A stretch of 64,000 nucleotides of DNA from Xylophilus ampelinus (GTDB lineage Bacteria > Pseudomonadota > Gammaproteobacteria > Burkholderiales > Burkholderiaceae_C), in assembly GCF_901875635.1 (NCBI RefSeq), contig NZ_CABFMN010000081.1:1-64000 (forward strand), read 5' to 3'. This document shows, piece by piece, positions 34,547 through 42,008 of the stretch. Each line of letters starts with the position of its first letter. Within the stretch, counting starts at the first letter, position 1. The position numbers and the translations under genes are program-made. The notes beneath the pieces are model-generated. The model was not told where the DNA came from. It was given only the letters and a program-made list of their open reading frames with translations, and made no database searches.

Positions 34547-35802
34547 CAGAACGCCTCCGCATCCGCCGAAGATTCCGAAGGTTTCGAAGATTCCAAGATT
34601 CCGGAGACGGAACCTTCGGAATCTTCGTGAGCCGACCGCAAAGATTCCGCCGAAGATTCCGAAGGTTCCACGTTCAGAAGACTGGAGCCTTCGGAATCTT
34701 CGGAACCTTCGAGCGTGACACTGGAATCTTCGGTGCCGGGTAGACGCCAGTACCAACCGCCTTGCATGCCGCCTTTCTTCCGGACGACGCCCAACTTCTT
34801 CGATGCAGCCCAGATCTGCTTCTTGGTGAATCCTGCAGCCTTGAGTGGCTTGCTCGCGGTGTCAGCCTCGGTCCACGTCGCAGCGGAAAGCTCCTCGCGC
34901 AGCATCGAGCTGGCATCCGATGTGTCCTCCCCGTCGTCGTCGCTGGGGTCCGTCAAGAGATCGCGAGCGGTTCCCTCGACGGCCTTGCCCCAAGCGATCC
35001 GGCTTGCCTCGATGCCGCCCATTACCTCGATCTGCTCCAGGTGGTATTCGAAGCCGCCGTCGTCCGGGCCGATGTTGGACTTGGCGCGGGCCAGAATGCG
35101 CGCGTCCTGGCCATCCTCGCCCTTCACCTTGGCAGCGACCATGACCACCCGGGCGACAGCGGAGAAGGCCACACTGCCAACCACGCGTTGCGCCGGATCT
35201 TGGCCCTGCCCGCCCTTAGCGAAATGGGTGATGCCAACGATGGCGCACCCGCATGTCGCGGCCAGGTCCACCAAGGGCTGGAGCGACCGGCGAACCTCGG
35301 TGTTCTTGTGGCTGTCACCGTTGACCGCCGAAACGACCGGATCGACCAGCACCATGCGCACATCACCGATCTGCTCGATGGCCTGGGTCAGTTGGGACAG
35401 GTCACGCGCCGGGTCGAACGGCACCAGCTCGCCGTCAATCCTGGTGCCCTGCACGAAGAACACCCGCGCCGGATCGCCACCGGCCGCGACGATGCGGGGC
35501 AACAGCGTGTCGGCTGCATCGTCCTCACTGGAGAAGATCACTGCATTGCCCTTGGCGCACCGCGCGCCGTCGGGCCAAACACCGCCAATGGTCACAGTTG
35601 CGACCATCGTGAGACCCAGCGTCGTCTTTCCCTGCCCAGGCGCACCAGCCAGCAAATGGAACTTCCCGTTCGCCAGCCAGTGACGCCACAGCCAATCAAT
35701 GGGCTGGGGGTTGAGCTGGCTGCCGCAGACGATGGCAACCGCGTTGTTCGGGTCCATGGGCGCGGCCCTGGCAGCCTCGATGTTCTTGAGCACGGCGTTC
35801 AT
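34546..35802 (-). CDS. RepA/AAA_25-type ATPase with a Ser/Glu-rich tail
   Basis: A 418-residue RecA-fold ATPase of the phage/plasmid RepA helicase type. Walker A is GAPGQGKTT near residue 55; Walker B is VRMVLVDPVV near 150, with GITHFAKGG (sensor) later. It pairs with the primase encoded directly upstream (four-base ATGA overlap), suggesting a replicative helicase-primase unit. From about residue 355 the protein is a Ser/Glu-rich tail encoded by repeated GAAGATTCCGAAGG in both orientations, which may be a DNA element rather than a protein feature. Confidence 0.85.
   Translation of the reverse strand: MNAVLKNIEAARAAPMDPNNAVAIVCGSQLNPQPIDWLWRHWLANGKFHLLAGAPGQGKTTLGLTMVATVTIGGVWPDGARCAKGNAVIFSSEDDAADTLLPRIVAAGGDPARVFFVQGTRIDGELVPFDPARDLSQLTQAIEQIGDVRMVLVDPVVSAVNGDSHKNTEVRRSLQPLVDLAATCGCAIVGITHFAKGGQGQDPAQRVVGSVAFSAVARVVMVAAKVKGEDGQDARILARAKSNIGPDDGGFEYHLEQIEVMGGIEASRIAWGKAVEGTARDLLTDPSDDDGEDTSDASSMLREELSAATWTEADTASKPLKAAGFTKKQIWAASKKLGVVRKKGGMQGGWYWRLPGTEDSSVTLEGSEDSEGSSLLNVEPSESSAESLRSAHEDSEGSVSGILESSKPSESSADAEAF
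34568..34701. repeat. Four perfect copies of a 14-bp unit in alternating orientation
   Basis: GAAGATTCCGAAGG occurs at 34568-34581 and 34652-34665, and its complement CCTTCGGAATCTTC at 34613-34626 and 34688-34701, with degenerate copies around 34586 and 34722. The start-to-start spacings are 45, 39 and 36 bp. They lie in the 3' end of the ATPase gene. The arrangement resembles an iteron-type origin or a phage-protein binding array. Confidence 0.8.
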
Positions 35803-36629
35803 GCCTGCACCTCCACTTTCCCGGCGAGCCGGTGCAGGTCGTTCATATCTGTGTCCGTGTCCTTGCGAGGCAGTCCGTCGAAATTCGGCATTGCAAGCAG
35901 GCCCCCGACCGCCTGAGCGGCTTCTGTCGCCGCCTTCAGGCCCGGGTTGCCTTCGGTCTTCCAGTCGTCGTCACCAGCAATCACCAGCGTGACGCAGGGG
36001 AACTTGGCTCGCAGGGCCTTGGCTACAGGCAGGAGGTTTCCGGCGTTGAACGCGACCGCCACAGCTAGGCCGGTGTCTTCGTGGATCGTGGCGCCCGTGG
36101 CGTAGCCCTCGCAGACCACCAGACGGCCCGAGGGCCGACCGATTGAGCAATAGCAGCCCTTCACCCGCCCACCAGGCATAAAGCGCTTCTCACCGTCCGG
36201 CGCGATGCTCTGCAGGCTCCAGAGCCGGCCCTCTGTGTCTCGCATGGGAACTAGCAGCGTATGGCCGCCCTCGATGCGGATGCCGTAGGCCTGAACACCC
36301 TTGTTCGTCAGGTAGGTGTGTTCCGTGACCGGCTCCGCAGCAGCCCAACGGCGTGCAGCAGCCTCAGCGGTTTCCGCCTGTCGCTCGCGCTGTTCCACGT
36401 CGTGTTGGCGGCGCAGCGCATCCATCCGACGCTTGAACGCCTCCCGCTCGGCCGGAGTCAGCTCGCGATCATTCCGGCGCGTCTCCACCAGCCCGCAGCG
36501 AAAGCAGTGCGCCACGCCGTGACCTTCGCCGGCGATGGTGACGCCCATGGTCTTGTCCTTGGCTGAACGACCGCAAGCGGGACAGGAGACACGGCAACCG
36601 CCAGCAGAGTATTCGTCGAAATCGATCAA
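35799..36629 (-). CDS. Toprim-domain primase with N-terminal zinc finger
   Basis: A 276-residue phage/P4-type primase. The zinc site is CPACGRS...C-x-x-CGLV near residues 16-46. A charged helical linker follows (about 55-95). The Toprim domain has LVVCEGYATGATIHEDTG near residue 170, with the catalytic Glu, and LVIAGDDDWKTEGNPG near 215, with the acidic D-x-D. It would prime replication of the element together with the coupled ATPase. Stop and start overlap by four bases. Confidence 0.87.
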   Translation of the reverse strand: MIDFDEYSAGGCRVSCPACGRSAKDKTMGVTIAGEGHGVAHCFRCGLVETRRNDRELTPAEREAFKRRMDALRRQHDVEQRERQAETAEAAARRWAAAEPVTEHTYLTNKGVQAYGIRIEGGHTLLVPMRDTEGRLWSLQSIAPDGEKRFMPGGRVKGCYCSIGRPSGRLVVCEGYATGATIHEDTGLAVAVAFNAGNLLPVAKALRAKFPCVTLVIAGDDDWKTEGNPGLKAATEAAQAVGGLLAMPNFDGLPRKDTDTDMNDLHRLAGKVEVQA

Positions 36630-36799
36630 ACTGCACCTCCGATCAGGCGCAGGAACGCCCCCAGTGCCGCCAAGTCGGGGCAGCGGCGAGCAGCACCGAC
36701 CCGCGTGACGACATAGCCGCCATCGGCCATCTCGAAGACCTCATGGCCCAGGAGTGCCAGTCGAGCACGGAGCGTTTCGAGGAGCTTGGATTCAGACAT
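36626..36799 (-). CDS. Small protein upstream of the primase
   Basis: A 57-residue protein, with LLETLRARLALLGHEVFEMA followed by GGYVVTRVGAARRCPDL. The ATG at 36799 is chosen, and the stop overlaps the primase start (ATGA). No domain is recognised; small proteins of this build often precede phage primase genes. Confidence 0.65.
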   Translation of the reverse strand: MSESKLLETLRARLALLGHEVFEMADGGYVVTRVGAARRCPDLAALGAFLRLIGGAV

Positions 36800-36887
36800 G
36801 AGCCAGCCCCCCACGTTGGATCAACCAAGCTGCCAGCCGATAGGACAGGCAGCCTCGGACAGCCGCCATGACGATGGCGGTCTTCAT
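36792..36887 (-). CDS. Possible 31-residue micro-ORF between regulator and primase unit
   Basis: An ATG at 36887 opens a frame of 31 codons (MKTAIVMAAVRGCLSYRLAA at its start) and its stop overlaps the start of the 57-residue gene. The continuous overlap pattern of the cassette supports translation, but the peptide matches nothing I know and has no clear ribosome binding site. Confidence 0.35.
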   Translation of the reverse strand: MKTAIVMAAVRGCLSYRLAAWLIQRGGLAHV

Positions 36888-36898
36888 GAGCCGGCGGA

Positions 36899-37249
36899 TC
36901 ACGCCTTCACCTCTTCAATAAGGGAGTAGAGGGCGGCTCGCGGGTGGGCATACCCGTCGCGGTCGACGACCGTGATGCGATTGGTCTGAATGTTCCAGCC
37001 CTGCTTGCGCAGGCCCCAGATCCGAGCCGAGATCTGGAAAATCCCGATCGCCCTGAATGAGTCCGTCGTCTGAGGGCGAACGCGCAGCGCGGCGATGATC
37101 CGCGCCTCCTGCACGCGCACTGCATTGCCTCGGGTGCTCAGGGCCTTGGCATCTTCAGGCGATGCCGCGACAATAGACGCAGATTCAGTGCTTTGAGATT
37201 GCGACGCCCCGCCCGCCAGCGGGGTTTGTCGTTTCTGGCGGGCCGACAT
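36899..37249 (-). CDS. Winged helix (HTH_39-like) DNA-binding protein
   Basis: A 116-residue basic protein. The C-terminal 75 residues fit a short winged helix: RIIAALRVRPQTTDSFRAIG, then ISARIWGLRKQGWNIQTNRI, and a wing DRDGYAHPRAALYSL. Such proteins accompany AlpA-like regulators in phages and integrative elements. The N-terminal ~35 residues are polar and probably disordered. The start overlaps the preceding stop by one base (TGATG). Likely a regulator of excision or replication. Confidence 0.78.
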   Translation of the reverse strand: MSARQKRQTPLAGGASQSQSTESASIVAASPEDAKALSTRGNAVRVQEARIIAALRVRPQTTDSFRAIGIFQISARIWGLRKQGWNIQTNRITVVDRDGYAHPRAALYSLIEEVKA

Positions 37250-37485
37250 CAGTCCACCCCCAGGAGCTTGCGCAGATCAGCAGTGGGCCAGGCAAGCCGG
37301 CCGTTGATTCGGCGAGGCCGGATCGGGCCGTCTTCCCGGATCGCCCAGAGTCGCAGCGTCTGCTGCGCTCGGTTCAGGTGGTAGGCCGCGACGGCCGTCG
37401 GGAGTGCTGCCCGAGTCTCGGATTCGAGCGATGGTGGTTGAACTGCAGCGGATGCCACGTCGTTCCCCCTTGGGTTGTTGAACAT
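37249..37485 (-). CDS. AlpA/excisionase-like helix-turn-helix protein
   Basis: A 78-residue protein whose second half (AYHLNRAQQTLRLWAIREDG, then RPRRINGRLAWPTADLRKLLGV) is a MerR/AlpA-type helix-turn-helix, typical of excisionases and of AlpA regulators of P4-like integrases. It is the first gene of the continuous coupled cassette and lies beyond a 69-bp gap from the 437-codon gene. The start is at 37485. Confidence 0.78.
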   Translation of the reverse strand: MFNNPRGNDVASAAVQPPSLESETRAALPTAVAAYHLNRAQQTLRLWAIREDGPIRPRRINGRLAWPTADLRKLLGVD

Positions 37486-37554
37486 GGCTTCTCATCATGG
37501 GCATATTCCGGCAGGTAAGTGCTTGCCGATTGCCTACCGATCACCTGCCGTCAA

Positions 37555-38769
37555 CTAGCTTGCTGCAAGGCGCGCAATGTGCGCCCGCACGTCCTGAGCA
37601 AGCGCCTGCCTCGTAATTTTTAGGCTTTTGGCTACCTTCCCGATCCCCCTGGGCAAGTGGGAATAGGTGTCGGCAGGCATATCCAACCCTGCGTCCAAGC
37701 AGGCCCTGTATCGGTCCGCTTGCCGCCTCGCCTGATCCATCGTCGAGGCTGGCTCAGGATGGGGGCGTTCGGCGAAGGCTGGCGCCGTCTGCTTTTCTAT
37801 TTGGTCGCGCGGCTGGTCGTCCAGCGCACCCGGCCATTCGGATCGAACCGCCTTTTCGAATTCGTCGGGCCGCAATGAGGTTCGAAAAAGCGCCGCTCCC
37901 ATGAAAAACGACTCCGGCGTTCCTGATCCAGGCTTTCTAACGGTGAGTAGTCCGTCCTCAACCATAGTCCGCAGTCTCTTCTGAATGTCTGCAACGTCGA
38001 CTGCTCTAGAGACAAGTGCGATCTCGTCGAACGGGTCGGCGTGTGGGTTCTGTGCGTCATAAATGAGATCTGCAGCGCACGAGAACGGGAGCAGGATTCT
38101 GGACGCGATTGCCGCAGACAACGTTGGCGGGATGGTCGGATTAAGCAATTCCTTGACGACGCGACGGCGCCACTGGCTCATCTGCTCATCTGCGGCTGCG
38201 CTTCGGGAGTCCGCCTCTCGGGCTAGGTCAGCGGTCATCGCCTTGGCTTGAGCGCGTCGTATGCCTCGCTCTTCGTCTGATATCCCGACGGCCCATAGAT
38301 TGACCGTCTCATTTGCCGCCTCATTCGCCCGATCGTGCGCTTGCTTTGCCTCTTGCGCCGCCTGCTCCAAGTCGACAGGTCGATCGCCTACTACCCTACA
38401 AGCGCGCTGAAACGCTGCGTAGGCTGACTTGATTGCCTGTCGTGCCTTCGTGCCTCGGAGGCCTAATCGCTCAAGCATCCCAGCATCTGGCTCTCCTTCC
38501 ATCATCCCGAAGTCAGAAGCCACAACGGCGCCTGGCCCGAAAACGAGGTAAGCGGCAAGTTCGCGCGCGTTGAAGGGCGCCGGCAAGCCGGGGGTGCTCA
38601 GCGGGTCGGGGCCACTCTCGCCAAGATCACAAGCCGGCGTCCAGTGCACGTCGTTGCCCGAAGGGAATGAATTCAATACTGCTTCTGCGGTCCAAACCCC
38701 GTCCGGACGGACGTCGAACCACTCTCGGTCATTGAAGATCAAGCGCGCGACCTCGATCCCATATCGCAT
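37555..38769 (-). CDS. Large protein of unknown function downstream of the integrase
   Basis: A protein of about 404 residues (437 if the TTG at 38868, three bases after the integrase stop, is used; GTG at 38778 has a better ribosome binding site, GAGAAGG). Residues near 150-230 are a strongly helical, charged region (AAQEAKQAHDRANEAANETV). The C terminus has YSHLPRGIGKVAKSLKITRQ-ALAQDVRAHI, which looks like a small HTH. No catalytic motif is seen. It is probably a regulator or replication accessory; it is transcribed with the integrase. Confidence 0.65.
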   Translation of the reverse strand: MRYGIEVARLIFNDREWFDVRPDGVWTAEAVLNSFPSGNDVHWTPACDLGESGPDPLSTPGLPAPFNARELAAYLVFGPGAVVASDFGMMEGEPDAGMLERLGLRGTKARQAIKSAYAAFQRACRVVGDRPVDLEQAAQEAKQAHDRANEAANETVNLWAVGISDEERGIRRAQAKAMTADLAREADSRSAAADEQMSQWRRRVVKELLNPTIPPTLSAAIASRILLPFSCAADLIYDAQNPHADPFDEIALVSRAVDVADIQKRLRTMVEDGLLTVRKPGSGTPESFFMGAALFRTSLRPDEFEKAVRSEWPGALDDQPRDQIEKQTAPAFAERPHPEPASTMDQARRQADRYRACLDAGLDMPADTYSHLPRGIGKVAKSLKITRQALAQDVRAHIARLAAS

Positions 38770-38871
38770 TTCGTCCACGATGCACCCTTCTCGGCATCCT
38801 TCGTTGGGATGCCCCAGCAGGCGGGTGAAGGTGACCCGCTTTTCAACCCGTCGGCCTAGCTGGGGCAAAAC

Positions 38872-40164
38872 TCAAGCGGCTTGCTTCTCCTCAACCGGGA
38901 AAGGCACAGCAGCAACCTCCAGCATCCACCGCTCGATGCGCTCGTGATGGATGCGCAGCAGGTCGAGAGGACGGACGGTGTAGTGCTTTTCCGCGGTGGC
39001 GCTCGGCTTGTGGCCCATGATCTGGGCGACTACCCCTGCAGGGATCTCAAGCCACTCCGTGAGGCTCTTGAAGCTGCGGCGCAGCCCGTGCAACGTCAGA
39101 CCATCGATTCCGGCTGTCTTGCAGGCGGTGACATGTGGAGCGCGCGGAAGAGAAAGCCGACCGTCCTCAGCCGTTGGGCTGGAGAACACCCAGCCCTTTT
39201 TCGTCCGAGGCAACTCCTGTAGCAGCGCGTGCACGTAGGGCGTCAGGGGAATCACCCGCTCGCCCTCAACCTTGTCGCGGATGGTGATACCACGCCATTG
39301 CTCGTTGACGTCCGCCCACCGCATATCGAGCACTTCGCCAGGCCGAGCCCCCGTGAGCAGGATGATCTGCAGGTAGGCGCTGATTGCGGGGTTGCCGATG
39401 TTCCGGATGGCCTGGAACCAAGCAGGAAGTTGTTCCTTGAGAAGGACGTCCGTCTTGACCGAGGGCCGCCCGAACGCCTGGCGCGCCCGCTTCGTCTTCG
39501 CCGGATTGATCGGAACGATCGCCTTGTAGTCGGCGTGTTCGCCGCACCAGTTCAGGAATGCCTTGAGGCACCGCCAGGCCAGACGGCCCTGCGTGGGACG
39601 CGTCTTCGCTTCCTTGGTCGCCCAGATCTCCACTTCCTCCGGCGTCAGGTCGACCAACCGCATTGACAGAAGCGAGTGAATCGGGCCGGCGATCGTGACG
39701 CCTCGACCATCCGTCCCGCGTTTTGTAACCTTGCCGCCCTCTTTGGCCAGCGCCTTGTGGTCCGCCAGGTGCCGATCACCCCACTGGTCTTTCCTGTCCT
39801 CAAGATAAGCATTCCAGGCAGCACCCACCGTGGCGGTGGCGTACTTGGCAAGTGCCACCTGGGTCGCGGCCTCAGCGAGCGCAGCCCGCTTCACCTGCCG
39901 GGGGTCTTTCCCCTCATCAATGTGCCGTTGCAGCTCGCGAGCCTTCTTCTGCGCCTCGGGGATGGGCCATGACTCCGGGCTGCCGATGGTGACGCGCACC
40001 GTCTTGCCCTGGTAGATGCCCTGGAACACATAGGACGGCTTGCCGCTGGGCGTGGTGCGCAGGCCGAGACCAGGTGTGCTCGCGTCCCAAAGGAAGGCTT
40101 GCGCCTTTCCCGGGGAGCACTTGAACGCAGCTACGCGAGGTGCGGTGAAAACAACCTTGGCCAT
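38872..40164 (-). CDS. Tyrosine-type site-specific integrase (P4-like)
   Basis: A 430-residue integrase. Residues 5-90 are a DUF4102-type arm-binding domain (FTAPRVAAFKCSPGKAQAFL, then TIGSPESWPIPEAQKKAREL). The catalytic domain has the first Arg in TGARPGEVLDMRW near residue 265, HGLRRSFKS with His and Arg near 355, GHKPSATAEKHYTV with the nucleophile Tyr. The ATG at 40164 is used; translation further upstream would run through the arm-type repeat. It is oriented toward the interior, next to attR, as in most tRNA-integrated islands. Confidence 0.93.
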   Translation of the reverse strand: MAKVVFTAPRVAAFKCSPGKAQAFLWDASTPGLGLRTTPSGKPSYVFQGIYQGKTVRVTIGSPESWPIPEAQKKARELQRHIDEGKDPRQVKRAALAEAATQVALAKYATATVGAAWNAYLEDRKDQWGDRHLADHKALAKEGGKVTKRGTDGRGVTIAGPIHSLLSMRLVDLTPEEVEIWATKEAKTRPTQGRLAWRCLKAFLNWCGEHADYKAIVPINPAKTKRARQAFGRPSVKTDVLLKEQLPAWFQAIRNIGNPAISAYLQIILLTGARPGEVLDMRWADVNEQWRGITIRDKVEGERVIPLTPYVHALLQELPRTKKGWVFSSPTAEDGRLSLPRAPHVTACKTAGIDGLTLHGLRRSFKSLTEWLEIPAGVVAQIMGHKPSATAEKHYTVRPLDLLRIHHERIERWMLEVAAVPFPVEEKQAA

Positions 40165-40169
40165 GGTCT

Positions 40170-40190
40170 CGATGTAACGGCGGATGTAAG
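40170..40190. repeat. Right copy of the 21-bp repeat, arm-type site and integrase promoter region
   Basis: It is identical to 25550-25570, with GATGTAA at 40171-40177 and 40183-40189. It ends six bases before the integrase start, so integrase binding here could also repress its own gene. Confidence 0.6.
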
Positions 40191-40320
40191 AAATCTGCCC
40201 AATAAAAGCGCAACCTCGATCAACACATGAACTGGCTTTCCATCCAGCCATTCCCACGTAACTCGTTGATTTGCATTGATTCTATCGACGCTGATCAACG
40301 AAGCAAGATGTTTTTCCGTT

Positions 40321-40433
40321 CGGACTGTTAATCCGTAGGTCCCTGGTTCGAGCCCAGGTCGGGGAGCCAAATAAAAGGCCGCATGGCCCTTAGCCCCGCT
40401 GCTGCAGTTTCTGTAGCGCGGGGCTTCTTCTTT
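40321..40433 (+). repeat. attR: right copy of the 113-bp direct repeat (tRNA-Asn 3' half)
   Basis: It begins at the anticodon stem of tRNA-Asn and includes the T-arm, CCA and the terminator. There is no 5' half, so it cannot make a tRNA. It matches attL except at 40392. Confidence 0.92.
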
Positions 40434-40468
40434 GGTGCTCCGGCAAGTGCGGCTTGGCCGCACTGTCA

Positions 40469-41167
40469 TCAGCCTTGAGCATCGGGAAGCACGCAAGCGA
40501 ACATCAGCTTGCCGCTGATCGGATCCCAGATATAGCCGTCGTGTTCGACCGCCTGCAGTGCTTGGACGAAATCTCCCCGCAGCAGCCCATTGTGCGAGGA
40601 CTTCTTGCCTTGCGTGATGATCACGCCGATGCCTGCGCCTGCCAACCGCTGCAACGCAGGCGTGATATAGCCCGGCCAGTCGCCCATTCCTTCCGGAACC
40701 TTCAGCCACACGGTGGTGGCCTCTTCGCGCGCTCCTTCCTGGCCCTGCAGATACAGGGTCTTCAGGCAGTGCGCCAGGTACTTGTGGTCGTCGGTGAAGC
40801 GGGTGGCGAAAAGAGGCTCGACCATGGCCACGTGATGAACCCCGGCGCCGACGTTCACGGCACCATGGGTCATGCGGAAATACCTCCGGCTCGTCTCCAG
40901 CGTCTCGAGGTCCCAGTCGGTCAGCTTCGGCTTCGCCGCCGCATGCGCCGTGAACTGGCCTTTTGCTGACGTCGGCGCAAGGCGCTGACGCAAGGCGGCC
41001 ACGCCGGCTGCCAATGCGCTGGAGTGCGTGGCGTAGCGGTCCGGCGAAGACCGCTGCAACTCATAGGAGAAAAGCTTTCCGCGCGCTCCGGCGCCGTCGA
41101 GCAGCAGCCAGACGAATTCGCCCGGCGCCACTTCGCGCACGGTCAGCGCGATATCGCGCAATGCCAT
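40469..41167 (-). CDS. Protein of unknown function next to attR
   Basis: A 232-residue soluble protein. It has an N-terminal hydrophobic-acidic stretch (GEFVWLLLDGAGARGKLFSY), a central segment with FRMTHGAVNVGAGVHHVAM, and a C-terminal GIGVIITQGKKSSHNGLLRG. No domain, signal peptide or metal motif is recognised. Its codon use is like the host flanks, so it is probably chromosomal and not part of the element. The ATG at 41167 is used; upstream lies an AT-rich segment with a likely promoter. Confidence 0.75.
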   Translation of the reverse strand: MALRDIALTVREVAPGEFVWLLLDGAGARGKLFSYELQRSSPDRYATHSSALAAGVAALRQRLAPTSAKGQFTAHAAAKPKLTDWDLETLETSRRYFRMTHGAVNVGAGVHHVAMVEPLFATRFTDDHKYLAHCLKTLYLQGQEGAREEATTVWLKVPEGMGDWPGYITPALQRLAGAGIGVIITQGKKSSHNGLLRGDFVQALQAVEHDGYIWDPISGKLMFACVLPDAQG

Positions 41168-41729
41168 GACACAACTCCCTGAACTATTTTTATCTTGGCT
41201 CTCGCGTGGGGCCGTTGCCCCATCGCCTGACTTCTTCGTTTTACCCAGTCTGCAGTGCGTCCATTACCTTCAACGTGGCGCCACCCGCACGGGCGGCTCG
41301 TGCTGACAGCCGCGTCCGCGCCCACCATGCATAGTCCGCGCGCGCACGTGAAGGTGACTTCCCAGTGGAGTTCTGGTTCATGAATGCCGTCCCTGACCGA
41401 TCCCCGCCTTCAGTGCGATGCAGCCACACCATGAAGACGCTGCAAAACGTTTGCAACAGAAATTGTTACCGCCGCGGCAAGAGCCGGTCCAGTGATTTCT
41501 TCACGATCAATCGCATGCGATTGGACCGGCCCGACCGCGTATGGCCCGTTGGCTTGGGCCGGCGCGCAGCCAAGCGCACCGAATGCGAACAAGTGATTCC
41601 TGAAGAGCCGTGCATGAGCGTGAGACCGCGAGAAGTCGTGACTTCGCGTTGGCGTGCGCAATCTCGCACTGCCGGTCTTTCTTTTATGCTTTGCCATGCT
41701 CGGCCGCTGCCGCGGCCGCACCGCCCCCC
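41168..41729. other. 562-bp region without a convincing gene
   Basis: It holds the promoter region of the minus-strand gene at 41167, a 16-bp perfect palindrome at 41508-41523 and the arms GCCGGTCCA/TGGACCGGC (41483-41491, 41522-41530) flanking it. Open frames here are long only because of high GC and lack signals. The ferredoxin start at 41730 is the first supported gene. Confidence 0.6.
41508..41523. promoter_or_regulatory. 16-bp perfect palindrome
   Basis: CAATCGCATGCGATTG is self-complementary. With outer arms GCCGGTCCA and TGGACCGGC (41483-41530) it gives a larger imperfect structure. It lies about 200 bp before the ferredoxin, a possible regulator site. Confidence 0.5.
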
Positions 41730-42008
41730 ATGCCCATCCCCTCGCCTGCAGTCCCGCATCCGCTCGCCGTCAGGTCGCGGCCGGGCTGGCAGCCGGCGGT
41801 CGATGCCGACCGGTGTACGGGCTGTGGCTGGTGCGTTGCGGCGTGCGAGCCCCATGTGCTCGCTCTCGAGACGGCGGCGTGGCGCAAGCGCTCCGTGCTG
41901 CAGGACGCCACGCATTGCACCGGCTGCAGCGAATGCGCCGTGCGCTGCCCGTTCCACGCGATCACGATGGTCCGCGCGTCGCCCGCGGACCTCAGGCCGG
42001 AAGATTGA
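41730..42008 (+). CDS. 2[4Fe-4S] ferredoxin-like protein
   Basis: A 92-residue protein with two cluster motifs, CTGCGWCVAACEP near residue 29 and CTGCSECAVRCPF near 64, each a standard CxxCxxCxxxC. A short Pro-rich N-terminal tail precedes. The ATG at 41730 is chosen; the longer open frame upstream is Ala/Pro-rich and unlike protein. The motif CEPHVLALE resembles NapF/NapG-type ferredoxins. Its end overlaps the sensor kinase gene tail by 17 bp on the other strand. The partner is unknown. Confidence 0.75.
   Translation: MPIPSPAVPHPLAVRSRPGWQPAVDADRCTGCGWCVAACEPHVLALETAAWRKRSVLQDATHCTGCSECAVRCPFHAITMVRASPADLRPED

Larger units (their letters stand above)
25421..40433. mobile_element. 14.9-kb integrated element in tRNA-Asn, phage-satellite-like
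   Basis: The limits are the 113-bp direct repeats at 25421-25533 and 40321-40433, exactly 14,900 bp apart. A tyrosine integrase is transcribed away from the right repeat. Base composition is visibly less GC-rich than in the flanks. The gene content is replication and regulation (AlpA-like, winged helix, Toprim primase, RepA-like ATPase), a virion-type transglycosylase module and small phage-style genes. Terminase, portal, capsid, tail and holin genes are not seen. It may therefore be a phage satellite (P4/PICI-like) or a reduced prophage; the sequence alone does not decide this. Confidence 0.88.

Noticed and set aside
40321..40366. A second tRNA-Asn
   Set aside because: Only the 3' half from the anticodon stem on is present; the 5' acceptor and D-arm are missing, so it is the att repeat.
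25421..40433. A CRISPR array or a known defence system within the element
   Set aside because: No regularly spaced repeats with unique spacers and no restriction, toxin-antitoxin or abortive-infection motifs were recognised; the 14-bp repeats at 34568 alternate in direction and lie inside a gene.
41410..41721. A 103-codon minus-strand frame upstream of the ferredoxin
   Set aside because: It contains the nested palindrome, shows no motif and lacks a ribosome binding site.
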